Shown here: positions 1 to 6,845 of the stretch, in pieces
Layout: each line of letters starts with the position of its first letter
Numbering within the stretch: position 1 is the first letter of the stretch
Source of the DNA: Vulcanimicrobiia bacterium
GTDB lineage: Bacteria > Eremiobacterota > Eremiobacteria > Baltobacterales > Baltobacteraceae
Length of the DNA stretch: 17,905 bases
Assembly (NCBI GenBank): GCA_024281135.1
Contig: JAMXLG010000347.1
Coordinates: 1 to 17,905, forward strand
Reading direction: 5' to 3'
Notes under the pieces: generated by a model
What the model was told of the DNA's origin: nothing
Database searches by the model: none
What the model saw: only the letters and a program-made list of their open reading frames with translations
Translations under genes and position numbers: made by a program

Positions 1-440
1 AGTCGATCGAGGTGCAATCCGACGCCGTGTTCGCGCCCTTTGCCGTCGATATCGTCGAAGCCGTCGAGGCAGGTCAGCTGTTCCGTGAAGATGAGCTTCG
101 TGCCGTCGCCTTCCGGAAAGAATTGCACCGTCGCGAGCGAGACGCTGATCGGTACCTCGTTGAGCGACATGTGATACGTCTGAATGATGCGCTCGTTCGG
201 AATAATTTCTTCGTATCGGGCTCGGTAATCGGTGATGGATCCGTCCGTCAATCGTCCGACGAGACGTTCTTCGCCGCCAACCACGAACGCATCTTCGCGC
301 CGCAGCTGTTCCCACTCGTCGCTGCCCGTGAACCATTGCGCTTTAGCTTCCATGTTGCTGAACGCATTGAACACGCGTTGCGGTGTCGCTTTATAGAAAC
401 GTTCGATCGTGAATGTCGCAAATGTCGCGGAGCGGTTCAT
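1..440 (-). CDS. SRPBCC / AHSA1-family protein (3' end cut by window edge)
   Basis: Read on the minus strand from an ATG at 440, this frame stays open for about 146 residues to the window edge, so the C-terminus is missing. The start reads MNRSATFATFTIER, followed by FYKATPQRVFNAFSN and AKAQWFTGSDEW. That is the usual N-terminus of the AHSA1 / polyketide-cyclase-like START fold, a helix-grip domain that forms a hydrophobic cavity for small ligands. Later segments (TYHMSLNEVPISVSL, TKLIFTEQLTCLDG) match the beta strands and the final region of the family. The ATG overlaps the stop of the upstream ArsR-type gene by four bases (ATGA), so the two are translated together. ArsR-SRPBCC pairs of this kind are common; the SRPBCC ligand is usually unknown, and it is here too. 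Confidence 0.9.
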   Translation of the reverse strand, partial: MNRSATFATFTIERFYKATPQRVFNAFSNMEAKAQWFTGSDEWEQLRREDAFVVGGEERLVGRLTDGSITDYRARYEEIIPNERIIQTYHMSLNEVPISVSLATVQFFPEGDGTKLIFTEQLTCLDGFDDIDGKGREHGVGLHLDR

Positions 441-766
441 TGTTCTTCCTTTTCGAGAAATTCGCCCAACCGATCCAGCCGCTTCTCCCACGCGGTTCGT
501 CGTGAAGCGATCCATCGTTCTGCTCTCGCGAGCGCGGCGGGTTCGATCCGGCATGTGCGAACGCGACCGATTTTTTCGGATCGTACGAGTCCGCTCGCTT
601 CGAGCACTGCAAGGTGCTGATGCACCGCCGGCAGAGAGATCTCCAGCGGCGCGGCGAGCACACTCATCGATGCCGGTCCCCGGCTCAGACGCGCAATGAT
701 GGCTCGTCGCGTCGGATCGGCCAGTGCTTGAAAAACAAGATCGAGAGCTGTATCGATTGTCGTCAT
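437..766 (-). CDS. ArsR-family winged-helix transcriptional repressor
   Basis: This 109-residue protein has the compact ArsR/SmtB fold. LVFQALADPTRRAIIARL (about 10-27) opens the domain, the recognition helix lies in ISLPAVHQHLAVLEASGLV (about 43-61), and the wing follows at RSEKIGRVRTCRIE. I see no CxC metal site, so metal sensing as in classical ArsR is unlikely. It belongs to the metal-independent type that accompanies SRPBCC proteins. Its stop overlaps the start of the downstream SRPBCC gene (ATGA). A 10+4+10 bp perfect inverted repeat lies directly upstream and covers the -10 box, which suggests autorepression of the two-gene unit. The start at 766 is the only reasonable one, because the conserved domain begins near residue 8. 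Confidence 0.93.
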   Translation of the reverse strand: MTTIDTALDLVFQALADPTRRAIIARLSRGPASMSVLAAPLEISLPAVHQHLAVLEASGLVRSEKIGRVRTCRIEPAALARAERWIASRRTAWEKRLDRLGEFLEKEEQ

Positions 767-767
767 A

Positions 768-791
768 ATACTTAAGTAATCACTTAAGTAT
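768..791 (-). promoter_or_regulatory. Palindromic operator of the ArsR-SRPBCC unit
   Basis: ATACTTAAGT at 768-777 and ACTTAAGTAT at 782-791 form a perfect inverted repeat with a four-base spacer. Each half is itself built on the palindrome ACTTAAGT, so the site can also be read as two palindromes 13 bp apart. It ends one base before the start codon and overlaps the predicted -10 box. Binding by the adjacent ArsR-type protein is inferred from position and symmetry. Confidence 0.75.
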
Positions 792-813
792 CACGAAAGA
801 ACCATTGCGTCAA
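785..813 (-). promoter_or_regulatory. Sigma-70-type promoter for arsR-SRPBCC
   Basis: On the minus strand, TTGACG (808-813) is followed after exactly 17 bases by TACTTA (785-790), a good -35/-10 pair. Transcription would begin near 778 and leave a leader of only about 12 bases with no Shine-Dalgarno site. The -10 box lies inside the distal half of the palindromic operator, so a bound repressor would block polymerase. Confidence 0.55.
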
Positions 814-815
814 GC

Positions 816-1964
816 CTAGAGCGATGACAAATACGAGCGATCGAGGGCCGCAACATCATGGCAGCCGAGTAGATTCAGCGTGCGGATGATATCCGAGCGT
901 ATTATCTCAATGGCTTTGGTAACGCCCGCTTCGCCGCCTGCCGCAAGCCCGTATGCGTATGCGCGTCCGATCAATACACCTCTGGCGCCGAAGCAGAGCG
1001 CTTTGACGACATCGCTGCCGCGACGAATGCCGCCGTCGAGCAACACTTCGATGCGATCTCCGACCGCGTCGAGGACTTCGGGTAGGATGTGCAACGATGC
1101 CGGAACACCGTCGAGCTGACGGCCGCCGTGGTTCGAGACGACGAGCGCGTCCGCGCCACACTCGACTGACATTCGCGCATCTTCGGATGACTGCACGCCC
1201 TTTACGATGATCGGTCCGCCCCACGCGGTTTTTATCCACGCTAGGTCGCTCCAACTCACGCTCGATTCGGCGAGTGCCGACGCTGCATCGGCGTATTCCA
1301 TTGGCCCTTCCTTAAGCACTACGTTCGGAAAACGCATCATGCCGCCGTCTCGCAGAAAATCGAGAAGCCATTGAGGCCGCGACAGTATCTGCCACGAGTA
1401 GGGGAGCGCGGTAAGCGGCTTTCCGGTCGACAGCTGCTTTGCGCCGTTGCGCACGTCGCGTTCGCGCATGCCGGCCACGGTCGTGTCGATCGTCACAACG
1501 AGCGCGTCAAAACCGGCGGCGCGTGCGCGCGCAATTGATGCCGATGCAACGTCGCGTCCACCGACGAGATAGAGCTGATACCACGCGCGTCCTTGTGTGG
1601 ACGCTTTGACGTCTTCAAGCGGACAACCCGAAAGCGTTGAGAGCACGTATCCGGTTCCGGCTTTGCCGGCCGCACGCGCGGCGGCGCATTCGCCGCGCGG
1701 ATAGAACATGCGGCTGCTGCCGAGCGGCGCGAGTAGAAACGGCAGGTCGAAGTTCATGCCAAGGATCGTCGTGCGAAGATTACACGGCGCGTTCGCGACC
1801 GCGGAACGCGGGCGGAAGCTCACATCTTCGTACGCCTCGACGTTTCTGCGCATCGTGATTTCCGCTTCCGCTCCGCCGTCGATATAGTCGAAGACGACGC
1901 GGGGAAGACGGCGCTTCGCCAGCCGGCGCAAGTCTTCGATGGCGATCGCGTCGCTCCACTGCAT
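816..1964 (-). CDS. FMN-dependent alpha-hydroxy-acid dehydrogenase (L-lactate dehydrogenase / glycolate oxidase family)
   Basis: A 382-residue TIM-barrel flavoenzyme that oxidises an L-2-hydroxy acid to the 2-oxo acid. The family landmarks are in order: FDYIDGGAE with the active-site Tyr27; LLAPLGSSRMFYPRGE (77-92), where the family binds FMN; WYQLYL with Tyr132; VTIDTTVAGMRERD (157-170); Lys255 in IIVKGV; the catalytic SNHGGRQ box with His279 and Arg282; and the phosphate-binding DGGIRRGSDV (310-319). The length matches LldD-type enzymes. The frame stays open far upstream, but the N-terminal homology (SDAIAIEDLRRLAKRRLP) begins at the ATG at 1964, so I use that start. Lactate, glycolate or mandelate cannot be told apart here. 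It diverges from the nitrile hydratase-type operon across 54 bp, and a shared pathway is possible but unproven. Confidence 0.94.
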   Translation of the reverse strand: MQWSDAIAIEDLRRLAKRRLPRVVFDYIDGGAEAEITMRRNVEAYEDVSFRPRSAVANAPCNLRTTILGMNFDLPFLLAPLGSSRMFYPRGECAAARAAGKAGTGYVLSTLSGCPLEDVKASTQGRAWYQLYLVGGRDVASASIARARAAGFDALVVTIDTTVAGMRERDVRNGAKQLSTGKPLTALPYSWQILSRPQWLLDFLRDGGMMRFPNVVLKEGPMEYADAASALAESSVSWSDLAWIKTAWGGPIIVKGVQSSEDARMSVECGADALVVSNHGGRQLDGVPASLHILPEVLDAVGDRIEVLLDGGIRRGSDVVKALCFGARGVLIGRAYAYGLAAGGEAGVTKAIEIIRSDIIRTLNLLGCHDVAALDRSYLSSL

Positions 1965-2018
1965 CGCCTTGCTCTTCGACACGCATGGACGGCGTCCGGC
2001 GCCTGCGAAGAACCCGGC

Positions 2019-2285
2019 ATGGACAAACCGCATGATATCGGTGGGTCCGCGGAGTTCGGACGCGTCGAGTTCGAGCCGGACGGCGAAGCGCCGTTTCAGC
2101 ACGAGTGGGAGGCGCGTGTCTTTGCGCTCAATCGCGTCTTCCTCAACCGCGGAACCTACACGCTCGACGAGTTTCGTTACGCCGTCGAGCGAATGGATCC
2201 GCAGCACTATCGCGAGGCGTCCTACTACGAACGCTGGCTCTACGCGATCGAGACGCTCCTTGCCGAGAAAGGCGTGCTTCGGTGA
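2019..2285 (+). CDS. Nitrile hydratase beta subunit, N-terminal half as a separate protein (thiocyanate hydrolase beta-like)
   Basis: This 88-residue protein begins MDKPHDIGGSAEFG, the hallmark opening of nitrile hydratase beta subunits. It continues with EAPFQHEWEARVFALN, then a helical part with YREASYYERWLYAIETLL, which holds conserved arginines near the active site in the family. It stops where a full beta subunit (about 210-230 residues) would go on into its SH3-like domain. That second half is the next gene, which overlaps it by GTGA at 2282-2285. The split is not a frameshift scar, because it has a proper stop and an overlapping start. The same division occurs in thiocyanate hydrolase and in the ToyJKL nitrile hydratase. 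The Shine-Dalgarno site is weak. Confidence 0.88.
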   Translation: MDKPHDIGGSAEFGRVEFEPDGEAPFQHEWEARVFALNRVFLNRGTYTLDEFRYAVERMDPQHYREASYYERWLYAIETLLAEKGVLR

Positions 2286-2554
2286 CGCTTTCGATCGGAA
2301 TGGAAGTGCGCACCCGGGCGCAGGCGCGGAGCGGCCATACGCGGCTTCCGCGATACCTGCAAAATGCGCGCGGCGTGATAGTGAGTGTCGTCGGATCGTA
2401 CGCGCTTCCCGACGAAGTCGTCGCACACGGCGGTGCTGCGCAAAAGAGCGCTCTCTACACGGTCGCATTTCCCTCAGCGTCAATTTTCGAAGGCGATGAC
2501 GCAGGCACGATTTGTGCCGATCTGTTCGAGGAATACTTGGAGGTCGTCGAATGA
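2282..2554 (+). CDS. Nitrile hydratase beta subunit, C-terminal SH3-like half as a separate protein (thiocyanate hydrolase alpha-like)
   Basis: A 90-residue protein read from the GTG at 2282, which overlaps the upstream stop (GTGA). It contains the signature GHTRLPRYLQNARGVI at about residues 17-32, matching the GHTRxPxYxRGKxGxI motif of the C-terminal beta domain. The arginine after HT is the family residue that hydrogen-bonds to the oxidised active-site cysteines. The end (ALYTVAF, then ADLFEEYLEVV) matches the closing strands of the domain, where a nitrile hydratase usually reads LYxVxF...DLWExYLE. An internal ATG at 2300 could be an alternative start, but translational coupling favours the GTG. 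It ends in an ATGA overlap with the alpha gene. Confidence 0.88.
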   Translation: MTLSIGMEVRTRAQARSGHTRLPRYLQNARGVIVSVVGSYALPDEVVAHGGAAQKSALYTVAFPSASIFEGDDAGTICADLFEEYLEVVE

Positions 2555-3150
2555 GCACGCACGAGCACGATCACGAACGCAGCGCTGCCGTGTCGAACCG
2601 CGTGAAAGCGCTGGTTGCAACGCTGGAGCATAACGGCGTCACGAGTGAAGCCGAACTCGATTCGTTGGTCGAAATGTTTCTAGCGTCTGCGCGCCCGGAA
2701 AACGGCTATGCGATCGTGGCGCGAGCGTGGGCGGATCCGGAATTTAAATCCCGCTTGCTCGAAGATGCAAGTGGCGCCATAGCGTCAATGGGAATCGATC
2801 TCAGTCAATGGTCGAGCGTCGCGCTGCGCGTCGTTGAGAACACGCCGGATCAGCACAACATGATCGTCTGCACGCTGTGTTCGTGTTACCCGATCGCGCT
2901 GCTCGGCCCGTCGCCAACGTGGTACAAGAGCTTGGAATATCGCTCCAGAGCGGTTCGCGAGCCGCGCAAGGTGTTAGAAGAGTTCGGGCTGACGCTGCCG
3001 CCCCAAACGAAAATCACGGTGTGGGACAGCACCGCCGATGCGCGGTATATGGTGCTCCCAATACGCCCTACCGGAACGGAAGGCTATTCCGAGGCCGAAC
3101 TCGCCGCTCTCGTTACACGCAACGGACTGATCGGAACCGCGGCACTATGA
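2551..3150 (+). CDS. nthA: Cobalt-type nitrile hydratase alpha subunit (or thiocyanate hydrolase gamma)
   Basis: A 199-residue catalytic subunit with the metal-binding motif VCTLCSC (Cys107, Cys110, Ser111, Cys112). Threonine after the first cysteine is the cobalt-type signature; iron-type enzymes have serine there. Known enzymes use the three cysteines, two of them oxidised, plus backbone amides to hold a low-spin Co(III) that hydrates a nitrile to an amide, or thiocyanate to carbonyl sulfide and ammonia. The segments VVENTPDQHNMIVCTLCSCYP and GPSPTWYKSLEYRSRAVREPR are strongly conserved, as is ITVWDSTADARYMVLPIRP near the end. GGAGG at 2539-2543 sits 7 bases before the ATG. Gene order betaN-betaC-alpha equals that of scnBAC. 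I see no activator or cobalt transporter gene nearby. The stop overlaps the end of the opposing ABC-F gene by 6 bp. Confidence 0.95.
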   Translation: MSTHEHDHERSAAVSNRVKALVATLEHNGVTSEAELDSLVEMFLASARPENGYAIVARAWADPEFKSRLLEDASGAIASMGIDLSQWSSVALRVVENTPDQHNMIVCTLCSCYPIALLGPSPTWYKSLEYRSRAVREPRKVLEEFGLTLPPQTKITVWDSTADARYMVLPIRPTGTEGYSEAELAALVTRNGLIGTAAL

Positions 3151-4968
3151 CTCGGGAGAGTCGAGTTCTTCGAGTTCGAGTAGGCGCGCTTCCCATTCGG
3201 TGACGGCTTGCGCGCTGCGCGCGGTTATCGCTTCGCGTTCGGCTTCTAGTTCTTTGACGCGTGCGCGGTCCTCGTAGAGTGCGGGGTCGGCGAAGAGTGA
3301 GTCGATTTCAGCTTTGCGCGCATCGAGTTTTTCGATCTCGCGTTCGAGCCGGGCGATTTGCGTTTCGAGCCGCGAGCGCCTCTTGAGGGGTGTCAACGAC
3401 GACGTCTTTTCCCGTCGTGGTGTAACACGGCTTTCGAGCTTGACGCGTTCCCGGTCACGCACTTGCCCCTCGTACGCTTCATAGCCGCCCTCAAGCACGC
3501 CCCACGCACCGTCTTCGATCCAGAGCACGCGATCGCAGAGAGCGTTGAGAAAATACCGGTCGTGCGAAATAGCGACGATCGTTCCTTCATACGCCGCAAG
3601 GACCGACTCCAGCGCTTCTTGGCTGTCGACGTCGAGATCGTTTGTCGGTTCATCGAGTAAAAGAACATCCGCAGCGCGCGCCATCAGGCACGCAAGCATG
3701 ATGCGCCGCCGCTCGCCGCCCGAAAATGCTTGGATCGGTTTGTCGCCCTCATCGCCGCTGATGCGCATGCGGCCGAGGAGACCTCGCGCGCGTTCGTCGC
3801 TGACGTCGCCCGCGCGCATGACGGCTTCGACAGCGCTTTGCGCGCCCTCCAGATCTTCGTGCGCATTCTGCGAGAACGTTGCGACTTGCGATGCCGGATT
3901 GAAACGAACAGCGCCTTTGTCGGCGGTGACGTCACCCGAAAGTATTTTCAGAAACGTCGACTTTCCCGAGCCGTTTGCACCGACGACGGCGATGCGTTCG
4001 CCGCTTTCGACGTCGATCGTCAGATTCTCGAAGAGCGTACGATCGTACGCTTTCGTCAATGCTTGCGCTTCAAACGCAAATCCATTGCCGCTGCGTCGCG
4101 ATGCCGTTAGTCCGACCGAAATCGAGCGCCGTGGAGGCGGCGGTGGTGCCACGCTTTGCGATTCGATTCGCGCCAGTTGCTTTTCGCGGCTGCGCACTCG
4201 GCTGTAGTTGGACGAAGTGAGCGTCGTGCGCAATCCCGCAACGGTTGCGCGCGCTTTCTCGCGTTCCGCAATAAACGCTTCGTATTCATTGCGCTCGCGT
4301 GCGCGCCGTTCTTCGCGAGCCTCGACGAACGAGGCGTACGCAGGCGTTGCCGGCGGATAGGTATAGAGCGTGCCGCGATCGAGTTCCCAGATACGTCCCG
4401 CTACGCGGTCGAGGAAGTAGCGATCGTGCGAAACGATGAGATATGCGCGCTTGTCGGACGAAATGTACGACTCGAGCCAGCGCACCGTCGAGATGTCGAG
4501 ATGGTTGGTGGGCTCGTCGAGGATGCAGTAGTCGGGATCGTCGATCAGCACGTGCGCAAGCGCGGCCTTTGCGCGCTGTCCGCCGGAGAACGTTCGCAGC
4601 GAACGGTTGAGGTCGTCTTCGGTAAAGCCGAAGGCGGCGAGCATGATGCGCAGCGTTTTTGCTCGCAAGCCGCGTTCTTCGTGCGGCGCACGTTCCAGTG
4701 CAGCATCGATGAGTTGCGCGAGTGTCGCAGTCGTTTCATCCGCTACGCTTTGGGCGAGATAGCCGAATCGCGTTCCCCGTGCGCGAACGATGGATCCGCC
4801 GAACGGCGTGTCGACGCCGGCGAGGAGTCGCAGTAACGACGATTTTCCGGCACCGTTCGGTCCGACGAGTCCGATCCGCTCGCCTTCGCCGAGTACGCCG
4901 CTCAAGCCCGAGAAAATTTCGCGGGCTCCGTAATGACATTCGAGGTCGGAAAAGCGGAGAAGGTCCAA
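3145..4968 (-). CDS. ABC-F family ATP-binding protein (Uup/EttA-like)
   Basis: A 607-residue cytoplasmic protein with two ABC ATPase domains and no membrane segment, as in the ABC-F group that acts on ribosomes. The first domain has Walker A GPNGAGKS (36-43), signature FSGGQRAKAAL, Walker B CILDEPTNHLD and switch SHDRYFLDR. The second has GANGSGKS, AFSGGERRRIML, LLLDEPTNDLD and SHDRYFLNA. A charged linker between them (about residues 205-265, rich in Glu, Arg and Lys) is the P-site tRNA-interaction motif position. The C-terminus after about residue 535 is a Glu/Arg-rich coiled coil, as in Uup-type members. The start is TTG at 4968: an in-frame TGA lies nine bases upstream and the ATPase homology begins at once. 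A housekeeping factor is more likely than an antibiotic-protection protein, but this is not provable here. Confidence 0.93.
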   Translation of the reverse strand: MDLLRFSDLECHYGAREIFSGLSGVLGEGERIGLVGPNGAGKSSLLRLLAGVDTPFGGSIVRARGTRFGYLAQSVADETTATLAQLIDAALERAPHEERGLRAKTLRIMLAAFGFTEDDLNRSLRTFSGGQRAKAALAHVLIDDPDYCILDEPTNHLDISTVRWLESYISSDKRAYLIVSHDRYFLDRVAGRIWELDRGTLYTYPPATPAYASFVEAREERRARERNEYEAFIAEREKARATVAGLRTTLTSSNYSRVRSREKQLARIESQSVAPPPPPRRSISVGLTASRRSGNGFAFEAQALTKAYDRTLFENLTIDVESGERIAVVGANGSGKSTFLKILSGDVTADKGAVRFNPASQVATFSQNAHEDLEGAQSAVEAVMRAGDVSDERARGLLGRMRISGDEGDKPIQAFSGGERRRIMLACLMARAADVLLLDEPTNDLDVDSQEALESVLAAYEGTIVAISHDRYFLNALCDRVLWIEDGAWGVLEGGYEAYEGQVRDRERVKLESRVTPRREKTSSLTPLKRRSRLETQIARLEREIEKLDARKAEIDSLFADPALYEDRARVKELEAEREAITARSAQAVTEWEARLLELEELDSPES

Positions 4969-5009
4969 AGCCGCTCAGCGATTCGGCGGGCGCGGGTATC
5001 GTCCTAGAT

Positions 5010-5624
5010 ATGGCGACAGTATACTTGCCCCCACGTCTCTCGCTCGCAAGCCTTCGCAAGGCAGCCGCACATTGCCACGGCTGCGATCTCTATCGCTACG
5101 CGACGCAAACCGTCTTCAGTGAAGGCAAGGCCCGCGCTCGTTTCATGCTCGTCGGCGAAGAGCCGGGTGACCGCGAAGATCTCGCCGGTCATCCCTTCGT
5201 CGGTCCTGCGGGCAGGGTGTTGCACGACGCAATGACACAAGCCGGCGTCAGTCCGTCAGATGCCTACATTACAAACGCCGTCAAACATTTCAAGTTCGTT
5301 GAGCGAGGCAAACGGCGCATTCATCAGAAGCCGAAAGTCATCGAGATTCATGCGTGCCGCCCGTGGCTCGAAGCCGAACTAAAGGTAGTCAAACCGCGTC
5401 TCGTCGTCGCGCTCGGCGCAACGGCGGCATATACGTTGATGGGGCCCGCATTTCGTTTAACGCAGCATCGCGGCGAGCTGGTCTCGTCACCGCTGGCCGA
5501 TCGTGTCGTCGCCACAGTTCACCCGTCATCGATTTTACGCGCACGAGATTCCGACGACCGGCATCGTCAGTACGCGCTCTTTGTCGAGGACCTGAAGCGG
5601 GCGGCCGAGTATGAAAGGGCATGA
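5010..5624 (+). CDS. udgX: UdgX-type uracil-DNA glycosylase
   Basis: A 204-residue member of the family 4-like uracil-DNA glycosylases. Motif A is GEEPGDREDLAGHPFVGPAGR (49-69), and motif B is HPSSILRARD (171-180). The decisive feature is KRRIH at 101-105 in a loop absent from ordinary family 4 enzymes. In Mycobacterium smegmatis UdgX the histidine of this loop becomes covalently attached to the abasic site after uracil release, so the protein traps itself on DNA; His105 is the equivalent here. Cysteines for the iron-sulfur cluster are visible at 22, 25 and 116. The position of the family 4 second-pair cysteine reads VKHFKF, with His93, as in known UdgX proteins. The ATG at 5010 fits the homology, although the frame is open upstream. 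It overlaps the next gene by ATGA. Confidence 0.93.
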   Translation: MATVYLPPRLSLASLRKAAAHCHGCDLYRYATQTVFSEGKARARFMLVGEEPGDREDLAGHPFVGPAGRVLHDAMTQAGVSPSDAYITNAVKHFKFVERGKRRIHQKPKVIEIHACRPWLEAELKVVKPRLVVALGATAAYTLMGPAFRLTQHRGELVSSPLADRVVATVHPSSILRARDSDDRHRQYALFVEDLKRAAEYERA

Positions 5625-6373
5625 AGCGCGCGTTCTTCCTAGCGGCGCTCGCCGCTGTATTTCTGGTCGCGGGCGTTACCGCGCATGCACAAATCCTCGA
5701 GCGTGACATTCCTACGTTGAATGCCACGACGGTTCGGCTGAACGTGAGCGGGAGCGTACGGCTCATCGCCGGATCAGGCGTCTCGTCGATCAAACTCCAC
5801 GTCGTCGATTACGGACCAAAGGTTCCACCGCTGCACCTCACGACGTCGAAGACCGGTGCGCGTTTGACGGTTTCGGTAACGGGCCCGAGTCAGAACATTC
5901 TTCCGTTTGCCGGCGCGTCGGGATACGAACTGGAAATCACCTATCCCGCATCAATGAAAGTCGACTTACGCGAGTTTGCGGGTCGCGTGCACGTCGATCG
6001 CGTGACGGCGCCGATGCAGATCTACAATGCGGACGGACCGATTGTCGTTGACGACGCGCGCTCGGCGCTTACTGCCGAGAGCGATCGAGGCGATGTGACG
6101 GTGAGCAACGCGTCCGGCATGGTGGAACTGACCTGCGGGAATGGCAACGCCAATGCAACGCTCGCTCCCAATTGGGCCGGGAATCTCGTGCGGATGGAAT
6201 CGACGCAAGGCAACCTCACGCTCAACGTTCCGGAGGGTTTTCACGGGCGCTTCGATCTGACGAGTGCTCAGGGAACGGTGACGAATCCGCTGCGTACGAC
6301 TTTGCATGCACCGCTCGTCTTTATGCTGACCGAACAAGGGGACGTCTCAGTACTATCTAGGAAGGGCATGTAA
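5621..6373 (+). CDS. Exported DUF4097-like (putative adhesin, beta-helix) protein
   Basis: A 250-residue protein with a signal peptide (MKRAFFLAALAAVFLVAGVTAHA, likely cut before Gln24). The rest is a series of short strand-turn units such as VRLNVSGSVRLIAGSG, MQIYNADGPIVVDDARSALTAESDRGDVTVSNASG and VRMESTQGNLTLNVPEGFHGRFDLTSAQGTV. This pattern of repeated xVxVxxxxGDVxV turns is typical of the DUF4097 family, a right-handed beta-helix of unknown role in the envelope. The ATG overlaps the udgX stop (ATGA) and GAAAGG lies just before it, so the two are cotranscribed, although I know of no functional link. The family call rests on pattern rather than on a specific motif. Confidence 0.82.
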   Translation: MKRAFFLAALAAVFLVAGVTAHAQILERDIPTLNATTVRLNVSGSVRLIAGSGVSSIKLHVVDYGPKVPPLHLTTSKTGARLTVSVTGPSQNILPFAGASGYELEITYPASMKVDLREFAGRVHVDRVTAPMQIYNADGPIVVDDARSALTAESDRGDVTVSNASGMVELTCGNGNANATLAPNWAGNLVRMESTQGNLTLNVPEGFHGRFDLTSAQGTVTNPLRTTLHAPLVFMLTEQGDVSVLSRKGM

Positions 6374-6420
6374 AGATTCGCTCGGCTGCGACTCGGGTGT
6401 CGCTTCTGTCGTAGGTTTTT

Positions 6421-6456
6421 GCGGGCGGCGGGTAGCATGCTAACCCGCGTGCCCGC
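6421..6456 (+). promoter_or_regulatory. GC-rich hairpin in the leader of the 92-residue exported protein gene
   Basis: GCGGGC (6421-6426) pairs with GCCCGC (6451-6456). Inside, GCGGGT (6428-6433) pairs with ACCCGC (6443-6448), and the tip is AGC-AT-GCT with one bulged A. A run of five T precedes the stem and none follows it, so it is not a standard terminator for the plus strand. It ends 10 bases before the Shine-Dalgarno site of the next gene. It could be an mRNA-stabilising or regulatory stem, or an operator. Confidence 0.45.
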
Positions 6457-6475
6457 CCGTCTCTCGGAGGAACCA

Positions 6476-6754
6476 ATGCGCCGCGCCCTTGCTACCGGAC
6501 TTCTTGCCTCGCTGACCCTTATTCCGTCGCTTGCTTGCGCCGCGACGATTGACGCCTCCCTGATCCCGGACGGCACGTATGTCGTCAAAGTGGAGAAGGT
6601 TCAAGACGCTCAGCACGCGACCGTGATGATGGACAACGGTGCGGAAACGACGCTGACAGCCACGGGCTCGGCTGATTTCAGCAAGATCAAGGCGAACTCC
6701 ACGATCAAAGTGTCCGTTATTAAGGGGAAGGTCCCGGTTTATGCGATTCAATAG
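6476..6754 (+). CDS. Small exported protein of unknown function
   Basis: A 92-residue protein with a clear signal peptide (MRRALATGLLASLTLIPSLACA, likely cut before Ala23). The mature part of about 70 residues is acidic to neutral and strand-rich: DGTYVVKVEKVQDAQHATVMMDNGAETTLTAT, then SADFSKIKANSTIKVSVIKGKVPVYAI. It looks like a small OB- or SH3-like beta barrel, but I do not recognise a family. The ATG at 6476 is fixed by a strong GGAGGAA at 6467-6473. A hairpin-type terminator follows at 6788, so it is probably a single-gene transcript. Confidence 0.8.
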   Translation: MRRALATGLLASLTLIPSLACAATIDASLIPDGTYVVKVEKVQDAQHATVMMDNGAETTLTATGSADFSKIKANSTIKVSVIKGKVPVYAIQ

Positions 6755-6787
6755 CGGCCCCGCCGGTAGACCTAAGCCAAAAAAGGG

Positions 6788-6822
6788 AAAAGGGGTTCGC
6801 AGGAGCGAGCCCTTTTCTGTTT
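6788..6822 (+). terminator. Rho-independent terminator after the 92-residue exported protein gene
   Basis: AAAA (6788-6791) plus GGGTTCG (6793-6799) pairs with CGAGCCC (6806-6812) plus TTTT (6813-6816). One G is bulged, one pair is T-G, and the loop is six bases. The A-tract before and T-tract after the GC stem are typical of a bidirectional terminator. Confidence 0.65.
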
Positions 6823-6845
6823 GCTCGATCGGAGGACAAGCATCC

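Noticed and set aside
2282..2285. Split of the nitrile hydratase beta subunit as a frameshift error
   Set aside because: The two halves meet in a regular GTGA stop-start overlap at the natural domain border, as in thiocyanate hydrolase. It is not ruled out completely without related genomes.
1965..2558. N-terminal extension of the FMN dehydrogenase up to 2558
   Set aside because: It would be antisense to two nitrile hydratase-type genes and is rich in Arg and Ser with no homology. The conserved protein begins at 1964.
4035..4050. Perfect 16 bp palindrome GCGTACGATCGTACGC
   Set aside because: It lies within the ABC-F coding region, in codons for a conserved part of the protein, with no sign of a regulatory role.
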